Counted from the first letter of the stretch, positions 35,249 to 45,658 are shown. The stretch: DNA of 64,000 nt from Nitrospirota bacterium (GCA_035516965.1 DATIZR010000061.1:1-64000); one strand, 5' to 3'. The notes: generated by a model not told the origin, from the sequence alone. Numbers and translations: made by a program.

Positions 35249-35791
35249 ATGAGTGAAATAGCACCCATGCACGGGACAACCATCCTGGCAGTACGGAGGA
35301 ACGGCAAGACGGCCATCGGAGGCGACGGACAGGTCACAGTCGGCTCGACGGTGATGAAGCGGAACGCGGTAAAAGTACGGAAGATGTACAACAACAAGGT
35401 CCTTGCCGGGTTCGCAGGCGCAACCGCCGATGCCTTCACGCTGTTCGAGAAGTTCGAGGAAAAGCTCGATCAGTTTCACGGCAACCTCACGCGCGCTGCG
35501 GTGGAACTGGCCAAGGACTGGCGGACCGACAAGGTCCTGCGCAGGCTCGAGGCGCTCATGATCGTGGCTGACCGGGAACGGTCGTTCATCCTTTCCGGCA
35601 ACGGCGATGTGATCGAGCCCGAGAACGGCGTAACGGCCATCGGGTCCGGCGGCCCCTATGCCCTCGCAGCCGCCCGCGCGCTCATGGACCATACGGGACT
35701 GGACGCCAGGGCGGTCGTGGAGCATTCCATGAAGATCGCCGGCGACATCTGCATCTATACCAACCGTGAGATCACGATAGAAGAATTGTAA
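35249..35791 (+). CDS. hslV: ATP-dependent protease subunit HslV (ClpQ)
   Basis: 180 residues, ATG 35249 after GGGAGGCATC. The proteasome-type beta fold begins at [14 protein letters not shown]; the catalytic Thr is the first T of TTIL, so a 9-residue propeptide must be removed (3 residues if translation starts at 35267). GDGQVT and [14 protein letters not shown] are typical. It assembles as a double hexamer with HslU, encoded next. Confidence 0.94.
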   Translation: MSEIAPMHGTTILAVRRNGKTAIGGDGQVTVGSTVMKRNAVKVRKMYNNKVLAGFAGATADAFTLFEKFEEKLDQFHGNLTRAAVELAKDWRTDKVLRRLEALMIVADRERSFILSGNGDVIEPENGVTAIGSGGPYALAAARALMDHTGLDARAVVEHSMKIAGDICIYTNREITIEEL

Positions 35792-35901
35792 CGCGGAACA
35801 CGGAAGACAGGGTATTGGAGTCAGACGCAAACCTGATGAGCGGGGCTTTTGCCGGTCCTCTCGCCTCTGTCTTCTGTTTTCTGATTTTTTTGGAGGTTCG
35901 T

Positions 35902-37245
35902 TTGAAGGACACCCTCACCCCCCGCCAGATCGTCGAAGAGCTCGACAAGTACGTGATCGGACAGCATAAGGCAAAGCGGGCAGTTGCCATTGCGCTCCGG
36001 AACCGCTGGAGGCGCCAGCGGCTTTCGGAGGACCTGCGCGACGAGGTCATGCCGAAAAACATCATCATGATCGGTCCTACGGGCGTGGGAAAGACCGAGA
36101 TCGCCCGGCGACTGGCCAGGCTTGTCCAGGCGCCCTTTCTGAAGATCGAAGCGTCCAAGTTCACCGAGGTGGGCTATGTCGGCCGCGATGTGGACTCCAT
36201 CGTCCGCGACATTACCGAGATCGGCATCAACATGGTCAAGAACGAGATGGCGGAGCAGGTCCAGGAGAAGGCCGCCGCCCTGGCCGAAGAGCGCCTGCTC
36301 GATCTGCTCCTCCCGCCGGTCAGGACGGCGCCCGGCTTCGACCAGCCCAGCGCCGAGCAGCAGGAGCAGCACCGGAGCACCCGGGAGAAGCTCAGGCAGC
36401 AGTTGCGGGAGGGCAAGCTGGACGACCGGATGGTCGAACTCGAGCAGAAGGAAAAGGTCATGCCCTTCGGCATCATCTCGAACGTGGGCATGGAAGAGAT
36501 CGAGATGAACCTGAAGGAGATGCTGGGCGGGCTGCTGCCCGAGAAGACCAAGCGGCGGAAGGTCAAGGTTCCCGAAGCCCTGCGTCTCCTCGTCCAGGAG
36601 GAGGCGGCCAAACTGATCGACATGGACAAGGTCATCCGGGAAGCGGTGCAGCGCGTGGAGCAGTCCGGCATCGTGTTCCTCGACGAGATCGACAAGATCG
36701 CCGGCCGCGAAAGCCACGGCCCCGATGTCTCCCGCGAAGGCGTTCAGCGCGACCTGCTTCCGATCGTGGAGGGTTCGACGGTCACGACCAAATACGGTCC
36801 GGTCAGGACCGACCACGTCCTGTTCATCGCCGCCGGCGCCTTCCACGTGTCCAAGCCCTCCGACCTGATCCCCGAGCTGCAGGGCAGGTTCCCGATCCGC
36901 GTTGAGCTCGATTCGCTCGGGAAGGACGATTTTATCCGCATCCTGACCGAGCCGCAGAACGCCCTGATCAAGCAGCAGGTTGCCCTGCTCGCGACGGAGA
37001 CCGTCACGATCTCCTTTTCATCGGATGCCATCGAGGAGATCGCCGGCATCGCCACCCAGGTGAACGAGCGCACGGAAAACATCGGGGCGCGCAGGCTCCA
37101 TACCATCCTGGAACGGCTGCTCGACGAGATATCCTTCGATGCGCCCGAGAAAAAGGGCTCAAAAGTCGCCATCAACGCCGCGTACGTCCGCGAGCGGCTG
37201 GCCGAGATCATGAAGAGCGAGGACCTGAGCCGGTACATTCTGTAA
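35902..37245 (+). CDS. hslU: ATP-dependent protease ATPase HslU (ClpY)
   Basis: 447 residues from TTG 35902, preceded by TGGAGGTTCG. AAA+ protein: [17 protein letters not shown] opening, Walker A GPTGVGKT, Walker B FLDEIDKI and the I-domain insert (~130-230, Gln/Glu-rich). It unfolds substrates for HslV. The 110-base gap from hslV contains a low-complexity TCTGTCTTCTG block of the kind seen at several other junctions here. Confidence 0.95.
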   Translation: MKDTLTPRQIVEELDKYVIGQHKAKRAVAIALRNRWRRQRLSEDLRDEVMPKNIIMIGPTGVGKTEIARRLARLVQAPFLKIEASKFTEVGYVGRDVDSIVRDITEIGINMVKNEMAEQVQEKAAALAEERLLDLLLPPVRTAPGFDQPSAEQQEQHRSTREKLRQQLREGKLDDRMVELEQKEKVMPFGIISNVGMEEIEMNLKEMLGGLLPEKTKRRKVKVPEALRLLVQEEAAKLIDMDKVIREAVQRVEQSGIVFLDEIDKIAGRESHGPDVSREGVQRDLLPIVEGSTVTTKYGPVRTDHVLFIAAGAFHVSKPSDLIPELQGRFPIRVELDSLGKDDFIRILTEPQNALIKQQVALLATETVTISFSSDAIEEIAGIATQVNERTENIGARRLHTILERLLDEISFDAPEKKGSKVAINAAYVRERLAEIMKSEDLSRYIL

Positions 37246-37252
37246 CTCGGGG

Positions 37253-37315
37253 AACCACAGGTGAACACGGGTTAACACCTAGTCGGCCTGATCTCATCTG
37301 TGTTCATCTGTGGTT
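37253..37315. repeat. Inverted repeat between hslU and argB
   Basis: A 16-base arm (37253-37268, AACCACAGGTGAACAC) pairs with 37300-37315 with one mismatch, across a 31-base loop. Elements of this AACCACAG(A/G)TGAACAC type are common intergenic repeats; it could attenuate or stabilise the mRNA. Confidence 0.6.
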
Positions 37316-37337
37316 AAATTTATTTCTTGAGGTTTTC

Positions 37338-38219
37338 ATGCAGAAGCTGATCGAAAAAGCGAAGACCCTGATCGAGGCGATGCCCTATATCCAGACCTTT
37401 CGGGGCAAAACGTTCGTGATCAAGTACGGCGGCAACGCCATGATCGACGAAGCCCTGAAGCAGGGGTTCGCCCAGGACGTTGTGCTCCTGCGGTACATCG
37501 GGATCAATCCCGTGATCGTGCACGGAGGCGGTCCCCAGATCGGCAAGACCATGGAGCGGATGGGAAAGAAGCCCGCTTTCGTCGCAGGCCAGCGGGTAAC
37601 GGATGAAGAAACCATGGACATCGTTGAGATGGTTCTGGGCGGCAAGGTAAACAAGGAGATCGTGAGCCTGATCAACCGGGCGGGCGGCAAGGCTGTGGGC
37701 CTTACCGGCAAGGATGGTGGCCTGCTCCAGGCCCGCAAGCTCAAGATGACAAAGAAATCTGAGGATACCGGGGAAACGGAGATCATCGACATCGGCCTCG
37801 TCGGCGAGGTCACCGAGGTGCGTCCCGGCGCCTTGACCGCGCTCGAGAGCGGCGAGTTCATTCCGGTGATCGCTCCGGTCGGTGTCGGGGAACAGGGAGA
37901 AACCTACAATATTAACGCCGACCTCGTGGCGGGCGCTGTTGCGGGTGCGCTGAATTCGGAGAAACTGATCCTGCTGACGGACCAGGCAGGCATCCTGGAC
38001 AAGGACAAGAACCTGATTCCGACCTTGAACAAGAAGAAGGTCGAGGCGCTCGTCAATGCGGGGATCATCGGCGGAGGAATGCTTCCCAAGACGAAATCCT
38101 GCTTCGAGGCGCTCGAAGCGGGGTGTTCCAAGGTGCACATCATCGACGGCCGGATCCCCCACGCGCTGCTGCTCGAGATCTTCACGAAGGAAGGGGTCGG
38201 CACGGAAATTACTCTCTGA
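37338..38219 (+). CDS. argB: Acetylglutamate kinase
   Basis: 293 residues. Amino-acid kinase fold: [37 protein letters not shown] and the closing GVGTEITL. It phosphorylates N-acetylglutamate, the second step of arginine synthesis. Conserved downstream neighbour of hslVU in this lineage. It converges on the next gene, 28 bases apart, without an obvious terminator. Confidence 0.95.
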   Translation: MQKLIEKAKTLIEAMPYIQTFRGKTFVIKYGGNAMIDEALKQGFAQDVVLLRYIGINPVIVHGGGPQIGKTMERMGKKPAFVAGQRVTDEETMDIVEMVLGGKVNKEIVSLINRAGGKAVGLTGKDGGLLQARKLKMTKKSEDTGETEIIDIGLVGEVTEVRPGALTALESGEFIPVIAPVGVGEQGETYNINADLVAGAVAGALNSEKLILLTDQAGILDKDKNLIPTLNKKKVEALVNAGIIGGGMLPKTKSCFEALEAGCSKVHIIDGRIPHALLLEIFTKEGVGTEITL

Positions 38220-38247
38220 GCTCCGGTGCAAAGACGGCATGTCCTTT

Positions 38248-41200
38248 TCACTGCTGAAAAGTTGAGGAAACGGTTCCTCGTGCAGGATGCTCAATGTGTG
38301 CAACAAGAAGTCGTAATAAGAGGGACTGCGAGCCCTTTTTGTCCAGACGGGGCCCGAATTGTTCCCATAATGAACGTGCATCCTGAGTTTTGCCAAGGGA
38401 GAGATCACCCAGCATGCCAGCCGACAGTATATATGCTTCAAGTACCGGGTGAACTGCAGGCATTTCCTCCAGGAGTTTACGAGCGACTTGCGCCATCATG
38501 AGGGCATCGCGGCTATCCACGGCCTTGAGCAACATTATGAAGTCTTTCTGGGACGGAGATATCCGCGACCAACAGGAAGAAGATTCTGCCTTTTGCCAGA
38601 AGCGCGCCAATTGATTGGGCGATGAGTAGGGCAGGATGCACTGGGCCACAATATAGAACGTCCCATCCCACCATTCGTCAGGTGACACTTTCCCCGAACA
38701 ACCCGAAAGCTCCAGCCGGACCTTATCCGCGTATTGTCGCAAATCATCGGCTGAACGCCCCACGGGAAGGTCCAATTTCCAGGGGCGGCCAGACAGTATA
38801 TATCCGTACAACATGTCAGCGAGTTGGATTTTGGCCGATTTCTTAAAATTCCCATTGCTTACTTGCGCACTGTTCATGTTTACAGGCTCATGCCCGAGCA
38901 TCTCCACGGCAGGCAGAAGCTGTAAATCCGGATTGCTTGTAAGGTCTTTTGCTGAGGTCCCCATAAAGAGCGCGCGGGTGGCATACAGATCCAGCAGAGG
39001 GTAGTAATCGGAATTCGCCGGCACATTATAACTATCGAATAAGGGCTGCAGGGCGCGTTTATTACCGAGTCTGCGGACGAGAACGTCCTGAAGACCATTG
39101 ATTCCCACCCGGTTCAACTCGTTCGAAAGCCCCCGCGCGCTTAAAACCGCCGGATCAGGTTCGGGAACCGTGCCGGTCGGTCGCGCAATGACAATGATGT
39201 CGGAATCGTCCGTGACATAGACGACGTAGTCGGAAAACTGGGCAGCGAGCGCATCGAATACCGAGGCCACAAGGGGGGTATCGATCTCATACAGCTGCAG
39301 CCATTGGACAAGAAGGCCATCTTCGTTCAAATGGTCCTTTATCCTCTTATAGAACTCTTTCGAAAAAAGGCCCGCCACCCCGCTGACCCACGGATTCGAA
39401 GGCTCCGAAACAATGATGTCATATTTCCGGTTGTAAAGAGAAAAGTATGTCTTGGCATCTTCGATGTGGATATGGCTTCGGGGATCCGTGTAAGCCAGTT
39501 CCACGCGGGGACGAAAAAGCATGGCAGCCTGCACCATGGTCGGCTCGATCTCCACGGAATCCACGCGATCAAGCTGCGGAGTGCTTAACAGGACGGCAGT
39601 GGACATGCCGGAGCCCCAGCCGATGACTGCGGCAGTTTCTGCATGCGGATGCAACACCAGCGGCATAGCGCCAAGCATGATTTGGGTCGACTCGTCATCG
39701 TTCTCTGAGCTCCCCCTCCCCGTTAAACTGATGCTCGCATCAGATTTGCCATTCGTTTTGATGGAAAGGGAATTTTTATATTTTACGACCGATACCGTAG
39801 CCGTTTTACCGTCGCGATGAAATACAATCTCTGCTTCACCTGCGCCTGACAACTTACCGGTTCTGTAAACACCGGAGGACATTTTATGAACGTCAAATTG
39901 AACGGCCGTCATGGCGACCAGCAGAACCACCATACCCGCTGCCGTCGCTATTGCCGGAATACGCGCTGTGGGGAACGCCCACCAGGCCAGCGCCAGACCC
40001 AGCGCAAGGTCTATGCCGGCGCCGATGCCGAGCATCCCCTTTAGCCCGAGCATCGGCATCGCAACATGAACGGCAAATAAGATACCGATAATACACCCGA
40101 TAGTATTGAACGCGTAAACCGCGCCGATGCTTTTTTCGCCCTGTCCGTCCCGAAGCAGGATAGCGGTGATGAGCGGCAGGGTCATTCCCGCGCAGAACGT
40201 GGCCGGAAGCATGATGACAAGCGCTATGCCGTTGCTGGCAATATTAAAGAGAGCGTACCCTGCGGCGGTCTTTTCCAGAGAGCCGATGAGCCACGCCATG
40301 ACCTCGAACGTGTGACCGTAGAAGGGCAAGGTCGCCAAAGCCAGCGCTCCCATGGCCATCTGCACGAAGGCAAGGAACCGGACAGGCTGCTGCAAGCCGT
40401 CGATGCGGCGCCGTATCCACAAGCCCCCTAATGCGAGCCCCGTAATGAAGGCGCACAACATGAGCTCGAACGCATGGGTAGAACTGCTCAAGACGAGGTT
40501 CAGCATGCGTATCCAGCCGATCTCATAAATGAATGACGATGCGCCGGTCAGCAGCGCTGCACCGAGAAGAACCCGATAGGTGATCGTCGAAGCGCCTCCC
40601 GTTCCGTGATTCGCTACGGCTCGCGCTTTTTCCACAAGGGGTCTGTGCTCGCGGACCGTCCGCCAGACGACCGCTGCAGCGGTGATATTGATAAGACCGG
40701 CCGCGGCGAGCGTTCCCGGCAAACCCCACCAGTCGATGAAAAGAAATCCGCCGGCAAGGACGCCCGCTGCGGCTCCGATGCTGTTCGTGAAGTAAAGCAT
40801 GGCGACCGTTGCACCGGCATTCTGGGGAAACAGCCTGATGACGCCGGCAGTCATGAGCGGGAAGGTCATACCAAGAAGAATCGATTGGGGAAGGATAAAC
40901 AGACTTGCCGTTGTCCATTGAAAGATCGTTACCGTTGCAGGCGAGCCAAGACCCGGTATCAATCTTGTATATGCCAAGTCGAGAAATTGAATCCAAAGCG
41001 GATGAAAGAGTACGGCACAAATGCCAATGACCGCTTCTACCAATGCATAGCCGAGCAACAGGTTACCCCATCGTTTTGAGTAATTCGCGCAGATCCAGGA
41101 GCCAAGCGCCATGCCGCCCATGAATACGGTGAGCACCAAGGTCTGGGCATAGGCCGCATGACCAAGAAAGAGTTTCAGGTAATTCGTCCAGATGGATTCA

Positions 41201-41268
41201 TAGATAAGTCCGGCAAATCCGGAAGCAGTGAAAATAATAAAGAACAGACTTCGCCCGTTGCCCCGCAT
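38248..41268 (-). CDS. Membrane protein fused to a spermidine-synthase-like domain
   Basis: 1006 residues from the ATG at 41268 (GAGGAGAAGTCAAA precedes it). Residues ~1-480 hold a dozen or more transmembrane helices like a transporter or MFS fold. Residues ~520-760 are a spermidine-synthase-like Rossmann domain: VIGWGSGMSTAVLL (near 547), VEIEPTMVQAA, HIHIEDAKTYF, and DIIVSEPSNPW. The Asp/Glu pattern for SAM binding is present, but the characteristic polyamine gate is not obvious. A soluble C-terminal extension follows. The reaction is unknown; fusions of this kind are widespread in bacteria and uncharacterised. Confidence 0.85.
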   Translation of the reverse strand: MRGNGRSLFFIIFTASGFAGLIYESIWTNYLKLFLGHAAYAQTLVLTVFMGGMALGSWICANYSKRWGNLLLGYALVEAVIGICAVLFHPLWIQFLDLAYTRLIPGLGSPATVTIFQWTTASLFILPQSILLGMTFPLMTAGVIRLFPQNAGATVAMLYFTNSIGAAAGVLAGGFLFIDWWGLPGTLAAAGLINITAAAVVWRTVREHRPLVEKARAVANHGTGGASTITYRVLLGAALLTGASSFIYEIGWIRMLNLVLSSSTHAFELMLCAFITGLALGGLWIRRRIDGLQQPVRFLAFVQMAMGALALATLPFYGHTFEVMAWLIGSLEKTAAGYALFNIASNGIALVIMLPATFCAGMTLPLITAILLRDGQGEKSIGAVYAFNTIGCIIGILFAVHVAMPMLGLKGMLGIGAGIDLALGLALAWWAFPTARIPAIATAAGMVVLLVAMTAVQFDVHKMSSGVYRTGKLSGAGEAEIVFHRDGKTATVSVVKYKNSLSIKTNGKSDASISLTGRGSSENDDESTQIMLGAMPLVLHPHAETAAVIGWGSGMSTAVLLSTPQLDRVDSVEIEPTMVQAAMLFRPRVELAYTDPRSHIHIEDAKTYFSLYNRKYDIIVSEPSNPWVSGVAGLFSKEFYKRIKDHLNEDGLLVQWLQLYEIDTPLVASVFDALAAQFSDYVVYVTDDSDIIVIARPTGTVPEPDPAVLSARGLSNELNRVGINGLQDVLVRRLGNKRALQPLFDSYNVPANSDYYPLLDLYATRALFMGTSAKDLTSNPDLQLLPAVEMLGHEPVNMNSAQVSNGNFKKSAKIQLADMLYGYILSGRPWKLDLPVGRSADDLRQYADKVRLELSGCSGKVSPDEWWDGTFYIVAQCILPYSSPNQLARFWQKAESSSCWSRISPSQKDFIMLLKAVDSRDALMMAQVARKLLEEMPAVHPVLEAYILSAGMLGDLSLGKTQDARSLWEQFGPRLDKKGSQSLLLRLLVAHIEHPARGTVSSTFQQ

Positions 41269-41570
41269 TTTGACTTCTCCTCTTGGCATGAGAGAGCTTA
41301 ACATGACTGCAGTATTGATGACAAGTTCTTTAAGCAGACCGGAGAGATAATAAGGCTGATTCCCCCGACATGCCTTCCCTTTATCAGCCGAACAAACCGC
41401 CTGAACTGCCCCCTATGACCGGCGTGCCCGGCTCTGGGACTACTGCGGGGCTCCTGCCCGATTGCGGATCGAATTAGTTGAGCGGCAACGACGGTACTCG
41501 AAGGCATTGACAGAGGGAGGACAAAGCGTTATTATTTTTCATGGTCTGGACATCTGCAAACCACGTACCC

Positions 41571-42020
41571 ATGAGAAATAAAACAGCACGCAGTCTCGTC
41601 CTTATAAACCTGGTTATCACGTTGTCGCTTCTGTCGCTTTGTTTGAGCGATCGCGTGCACGCTCAGGTCGCCGCTCCATCAGGCTACAGCCTCGTTGGTA
41701 CGATACAAAGCCAGAATTTTATAGGTGCCGTCATTATAGTAACGAAAGGTGAACAGTCTTTATTCAGATTGTTCGACAAATTGCCGGATGGGTCGCAGAT
41801 CATTAAAGTGCGGCCCGACAGCATCTCGCTGAAGGGGGAAGATGGAACAACCTTTAATATGTATATCGCTCACGAAATGAAGACCGTCGCGTCGGTCCCC
41901 TATTCGACGTCTGATCCGTTCGCGGGAAAAGTATGGAACCCCGCCGCGGAGCGACCGGTGAGTGCATATGAAAAACGACATCAAATACGACGCGGCACAC
42001 AGAGTTCGGACGGTGAGTAA
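41571..42020 (+). CDS. Small exported protein with a GspC-like domain
   Basis: 149 residues from ATG 41571; an ATG 30 bases upstream is also possible and neither has a strong ribosome site. A signal-anchor-type leader (NKTARSLVLINLVITLSLLSL) precedes YSLVGTIQSQNFIGAVIIV...LFRLFDKLPDGSQIIKVRPDSISLK, which matches the pattern of the HR (homology region) domain of type II secretion GspC. No other secretion gene is nearby, so it is an orphan. Function inferred only. Confidence 0.55.
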   Translation: MRNKTARSLVLINLVITLSLLSLCLSDRVHAQVAAPSGYSLVGTIQSQNFIGAVIIVTKGEQSLFRLFDKLPDGSQIIKVRPDSISLKGEDGTTFNMYIAHEMKTVASVPYSTSDPFAGKVWNPAAERPVSAYEKRHQIRRGTQSSDGE

Positions 42021-42277
42021 GGCATGTCGTTTTGGAGCCAGACGGCCACGGCCAGGGGCGGCAGAGATTGCGAACGGGTCACAACCTCTTTAGCTCTGAC
42101 TACCCGGGTTTCTATTGCGATAAGCCGTGAACTTGCCATTTATCCCCTTCCGAGCCCCTTCGGTCCACCCTCATCCTTCGTTCGAACACCGAACATCTAT
42201 TGCCTCTCAGCCGTCTTCACCGCCCATCCCCCGGTCAAGTGCGAAAGCGAGTAGGCACCGTGCGCCCCGCCGACAAG

Positions 42278-42307
42278 AAAAGGCCCGGACACGTTGTCCA
42301 GGCCTTT
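42278..42307 (-). terminator. Rho-independent terminator of the cytochrome operon
   Basis: AAAGGCC (with GGACA) pairs with TGTCC-A-GGCCTTT; on the minus strand the stem is followed by TTTTCTTGTC. It lies 36 bases after the stop of the 8-heme gene. Confidence 0.75.
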
Positions 42308-42343
42308 CAGAAGCATTGTTTGTCAATATCGGACTCAGCAGTG

Positions 42344-43204
42344 TTACGGTGCGAACCAGTCACGCGAGACATGACAAGCCGCGGCGCAGGTATGGTTTGT
42401 GTAATTTAACAGATCGTTGATGGTTGCCGACGCGGGCCCTTCCATGGTCAACGTATTCAATGTCACAAAATGGCTAAGGGTTAGTTTCGATGTCTCGTGG
42501 CACGAGAAACAGCTAATGTTCTCCGTATTTACGTGCAGGTCGTGTTTCCCGGACCAGAAACTGTTATATTCAGGCGTTCCGGCGGCAGTGCCGAAGAAGT
42601 GACACTGTGTACACTGGGTGGTCACATCGATAAAGCCCGTCATCCAATTGGGCGTCGTTTGGCCTCCGTGGCAGCTCACGTTTGAGCATGTGCCGTCCCC
42701 GTTGTTGTACGTTGCTGTCCCATTATGGGAGCTGTAAAGGCTCATTAAGGAAACATCCACGGTGCCGTTATCGTGCTTCGTTGTTCCCGACCCCGCCCCG
42801 TTGTGGCAGGTGTTGCAGCCGTCGGGCAAGATAACCGAGGGGGCGAAGTGGCCCGTTCTCATGTCATGTGCGCCGGTCGTGTTCGGGGAAGCGTTCCCGT
42901 TGGGTGGGTTCCCGTGGCATGAGGTACAGTCGGTAAGCGTGAAGGGAGACCCGTTCACGTGGCAGGACAGGCAGGACACGCCCGTAATGCCTCCGGACAG
43001 ATCGCTTCCATGACATCCCATGCAGGAGTCCTCATTCGCCTTAGCCGCGGTCGCATGCCCCGAGGGAAGCCATCCCACAGGGTGTTGCCCGCTGTCAGCA
43101 TCAAAGGGGGAACTCGCGTTCCCCTTCCCGCTGCATCCGGCCGTGATGAGGAGCCCCATGAACAGAAGCGGGATCGCGATTTTCATTTTCCTTATCGGTG
43201 ACAT
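42344..43204 (-). CDS. Multiheme c-type cytochrome lipoprotein (about eight hemes)
   Basis: 286 residues from ATG 43204 (GAGAGGT ribosome site; a GTG at 43213 is the alternative). The lipobox is ITAGC (C24). Six CxxCH heme sites are clear (CMGCH, CLSCH, CTSCH, CNTCH, CTQCH, CFSCH), plus two unusual sites, CSNVSCH (Cx4CH) and CAAACH (Cx3CH). Probably periplasmic or outer-membrane, passing electrons along the chain of the cluster. It overlaps the 5-heme gene by 13 bases, so translation is coupled. Confidence 0.88.
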   Translation of the reverse strand: MSPIRKMKIAIPLLFMGLLITAGCSGKGNASSPFDADSGQHPVGWLPSGHATAAKANEDSCMGCHGSDLSGGITGVSCLSCHVNGSPFTLTDCTSCHGNPPNGNASPNTTGAHDMRTGHFAPSVILPDGCNTCHNGAGSGTTKHDNGTVDVSLMSLYSSHNGTATYNNGDGTCSNVSCHGGQTTPNWMTGFIDVTTQCTQCHFFGTAAGTPEYNSFWSGKHDLHVNTENISCFSCHETSKLTLSHFVTLNTLTMEGPASATINDLLNYTNHTCAAACHVSRDWFAP

Positions 43205-43635
43205 GTTTTGCACCTCTCATTATTCTGGCGGCCATGACAGGGGAAGCAGGATGCCGGATTGATCCTTCCGTCAATCTTGTGCTGATTCAGATAGTCACCC
43301 CGGTGCGGCAATGCCAGCTCCGGAGAATCCTTGTACTTGTCGCTGGGTTTCAACTCTTCCTTGTGAGCGTGGCAGTCGGAACAAAACGATTCTTTATGAC
43401 AAATGCCGCAGGCTTGGTTACTCTGCGCGGCATAGAACCTGTGCCGTGTGTAGAAATCGGAGGTATGATTGAGCGAAGCCCTCCAGTCGGTATGACAGTC
43501 GCTGCAGATCGGCATTCCCGAGACCTCCATGGGATGCTTCAGCGCCATGCTCTGGGTATGGGCGCAGGCAAAAAGAACCAGGGCAAGCACTGGCAGGAGC
43601 AATAGGAATGACATTTTCACGATTCTGTTTTTCAC
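43192..43635 (-). CDS. Pentaheme c-type cytochrome lipoprotein
   Basis: 147 residues from GTG 43635, preceded by AAGGGGGTCTAGC; the stop of the barrel gene is two bases upstream. The leader ends in LFAC (C24). Five CxxCH sites: CSDCH, CGICH, CSDCH, CFPCH, CKTCH, with several distal-type histidines. Upstream and downstream coupling with both neighbours argues that the three products work together. Confidence 0.88.
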   Translation of the reverse strand: MKNRIVKMSFLLLLPVLALVLFACAHTQSMALKHPMEVSGMPICSDCHTDWRASLNHTSDFYTRHRFYAAQSNQACGICHKESFCSDCHAHKEELKPSDKYKDSPELALPHRGDYLNQHKIDGRINPASCFPCHGRQNNERCKTCHR

Positions 43636-43636
43636 G

Positions 43637-44947
43637 CTAGACCCCCTTCCGTGCGCCGGTGCCGACGTCAAACCGGTAGATCGCCTTCAAAAATGTCCGG
43701 ATATCCTTGTCGAAGTCCGGATTCTTTGCATACTCAACATCCGCCCCGATCTTCAGGTTCTCCAGCACGTCATAGCCCAGTCCAAGCGACGCGGAATAGG
43801 CATTGCTCACCCCGTTGATCGCAACCGTGTATTTCACGTCCAGCACGTCAACGGACACATCGAATTTATCGATCTTCTTGAACCCGTATGCCCGGTATTC
43901 CCAGTACTTCAGCCGGTCCGTGTCTCCGTCCATTTTGTGAGCGGAGAGGCCCGCTCCCTGGGATGTTTCGGAATACTTGAGGTTCGCCCCGTAGTATTTC
44001 GAGTCTCCCGCGATCGAATACGCATAGGTCTTGTAATCAGCCGTTATGCTGACTTTGTCGGTAAAATTGTACGCCACGTTCTCGCCCAGGATGCGGACCT
44101 TTTCATTCGGGTCCAGAACACCCGGCTGGAACGTGAACGCCGACATCGTCGTGCCGAAGAAATAATCCTTGTAGTTGATCCAGGAGGCCTCGGTGGTGAA
44201 CCGCAATCCGGCGAAGGGACCGAGAACGAGATTATAGGTGTTCTCCATCCACTCCTTGGTGATCGCGTTGTAGTTTGACCGGCCGGAGAGATCCACCTTG
44301 TTGACCGGGTGGAGCCACAGATCGATTCCCTCTTCTTTCCGGTAATCTGCGCCGTTCCGCTCTTCCTTCAGATAGGAGGCGCCGATCGTATACAGTCCGG
44401 CAACCTGATGGGCCAGCCTCGCTCCGTAGATGCTGTTGTTGCCCGACGATCCGGCAGGCGTGTCAAGCGGGTTGCCGAGCTCCACCGGATTGCCGCCGAA
44501 GGCAGAAATCCCGAAATTGTACCTCAGGTCCGTTCTTGCGTAGATGCCGTCCACCCGCTCATGGGCTACTCCTTCGAACACCATGACACGGCCGAGATTG
44601 ACCATCGTATTATCAGTTTTGCTTTTAAAACTCAAATAGGCATATTGAAGGTCATCGTTGGTCTTTTCGTTGAATTCCTCTCCCTTGAAGTCATAGCGGA
44701 GCCATCCGCCGGTATGAAAGCTGATCGTCTCATTGCCCAAATTCTGCACATCGAGATCGAGATATTCATAGCCCCCGATAATCTTCGTGCTGTCCGCCGT
44801 CTCCCGCGATTGGAGGTAGGTGCGGGAATCGCCCGACAGGTCGACCGCCTGGGAAACACCGGGCGTGCACAGCAACATCAGCGAGAGCAGAATCACGGCA
44901 CATGCTGTTTGCAAAACCGGACGACCGCATTTCAACATCAGCAGCAT
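43637..44947 (-). CDS. Outer-membrane beta-barrel protein of the cytochrome cluster
   Basis: 436 residues from ATG 44947 (GAGGAGACATACT). Signal peptide with cleavage near SQA (about residue 33). The mature protein has alternating amphipathic strands typical of a beta-barrel, with many Tyr/Gly turns, ending in an aromatic strand and a short tail. MtrB-type conduit barrels hold a cytochrome within the outer membrane, but this protein is much shorter than MtrB and I see no diagnostic MtrB motif; the conduit role is inferred from its position. Confidence 0.75.
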   Translation of the reverse strand: MLLMLKCGRPVLQTACAVILLSLMLLCTPGVSQAVDLSGDSRTYLQSRETADSTKIIGGYEYLDLDVQNLGNETISFHTGGWLRYDFKGEEFNEKTNDDLQYAYLSFKSKTDNTMVNLGRVMVFEGVAHERVDGIYARTDLRYNFGISAFGGNPVELGNPLDTPAGSSGNNSIYGARLAHQVAGLYTIGASYLKEERNGADYRKEEGIDLWLHPVNKVDLSGRSNYNAITKEWMENTYNLVLGPFAGLRFTTEASWINYKDYFFGTTMSAFTFQPGVLDPNEKVRILGENVAYNFTDKVSITADYKTYAYSIAGDSKYYGANLKYSETSQGAGLSAHKMDGDTDRLKYWEYRAYGFKKIDKFDVSVDVLDVKYTVAINGVSNAYSASLGLGYDVLENLKIGADVEYAKNPDFDKDIRTFLKAIYRFDVGTGARKGV

Positions 44948-45196
44948 AGTATGTCTCCTCAAGGTGTTTTCTCCCTTCCTCAGTGTGGTTCGATCAGGTT
45001 TTCTCTCGTGGCATCGACCCGATCCGAAAGACGGTCGTACTATAGCAAACAACAAAATAAAAATCAAGAAAAAGGAGAAGATGCTCCGGGCACGTCTTTC
45101 ACGTCAATGCTATCCCGGGGAGAAGGACAAAAGGAGGTTCCACCCGTATCTGAATGAAGACGATAGTACGCTCGTATGATGAACTTGCCGCTGGTA

Positions 45197-45556
45197 TTAC
45201 TGAGCTACGGAAGCCGTCCAAACGGTCTTTCCGGTACTGTCTTTCGTCTTTCGCATATCATAGACAAGCGTTCGTTCCATCGGCGCAGAAATTTTATCTT
45301 TGCTCATATAAGCAGTGAATGTTACTTTAACTTTAACAGGCCACGCGCCGTCGCTCTTGCGGCTGCCTTTTTCCAGTATCTTTATGGGGGGTTGCAATGT
45401 AAGCCCGCTCAGTCCGCCCTTGAAGGCCGCACTCTCGTTAACAGCTTTGATCACATCCTCGTCCGAAGGACCGAACAGCCTGGAACAGCCTGAAAAATTG
45501 AACGCGGAGACGATAAGCAACAAGAACACGAAGTAGATTGCTACTTTATTTTTCAT
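45197..45556 (-). CDS. Small lipoprotein of unknown function
   Basis: 119 residues from ATG 45556 (GGGAGAATGAA). Lipobox FSGC near residue 20. Mature part soluble, with IKAVNESAAFKGG and VKVTFTAYMSKDK beta-rich segments. Lies between the decaheme gene and the barrel gene; its own promoter is not clear. Confidence 0.7.
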   Translation of the reverse strand: MKNKVAIYFVFLLLIVSAFNFSGCSRLFGPSDEDVIKAVNESAAFKGGLSGLTLQPPIKILEKGSRKSDGAWPVKVKVTFTAYMSKDKISAPMERTLVYDMRKTKDSTGKTVWTASVAQ

Positions 45557-45658
45557 TTCATTCTCCCTGATAAAATCGGAAACATCTTTGACACAAGTCG
45601 CCACGCCGGGCCTTGACTGTCCATAGTCCGTTTCAAGCCTGTTAAAGCCCATAAGAAA

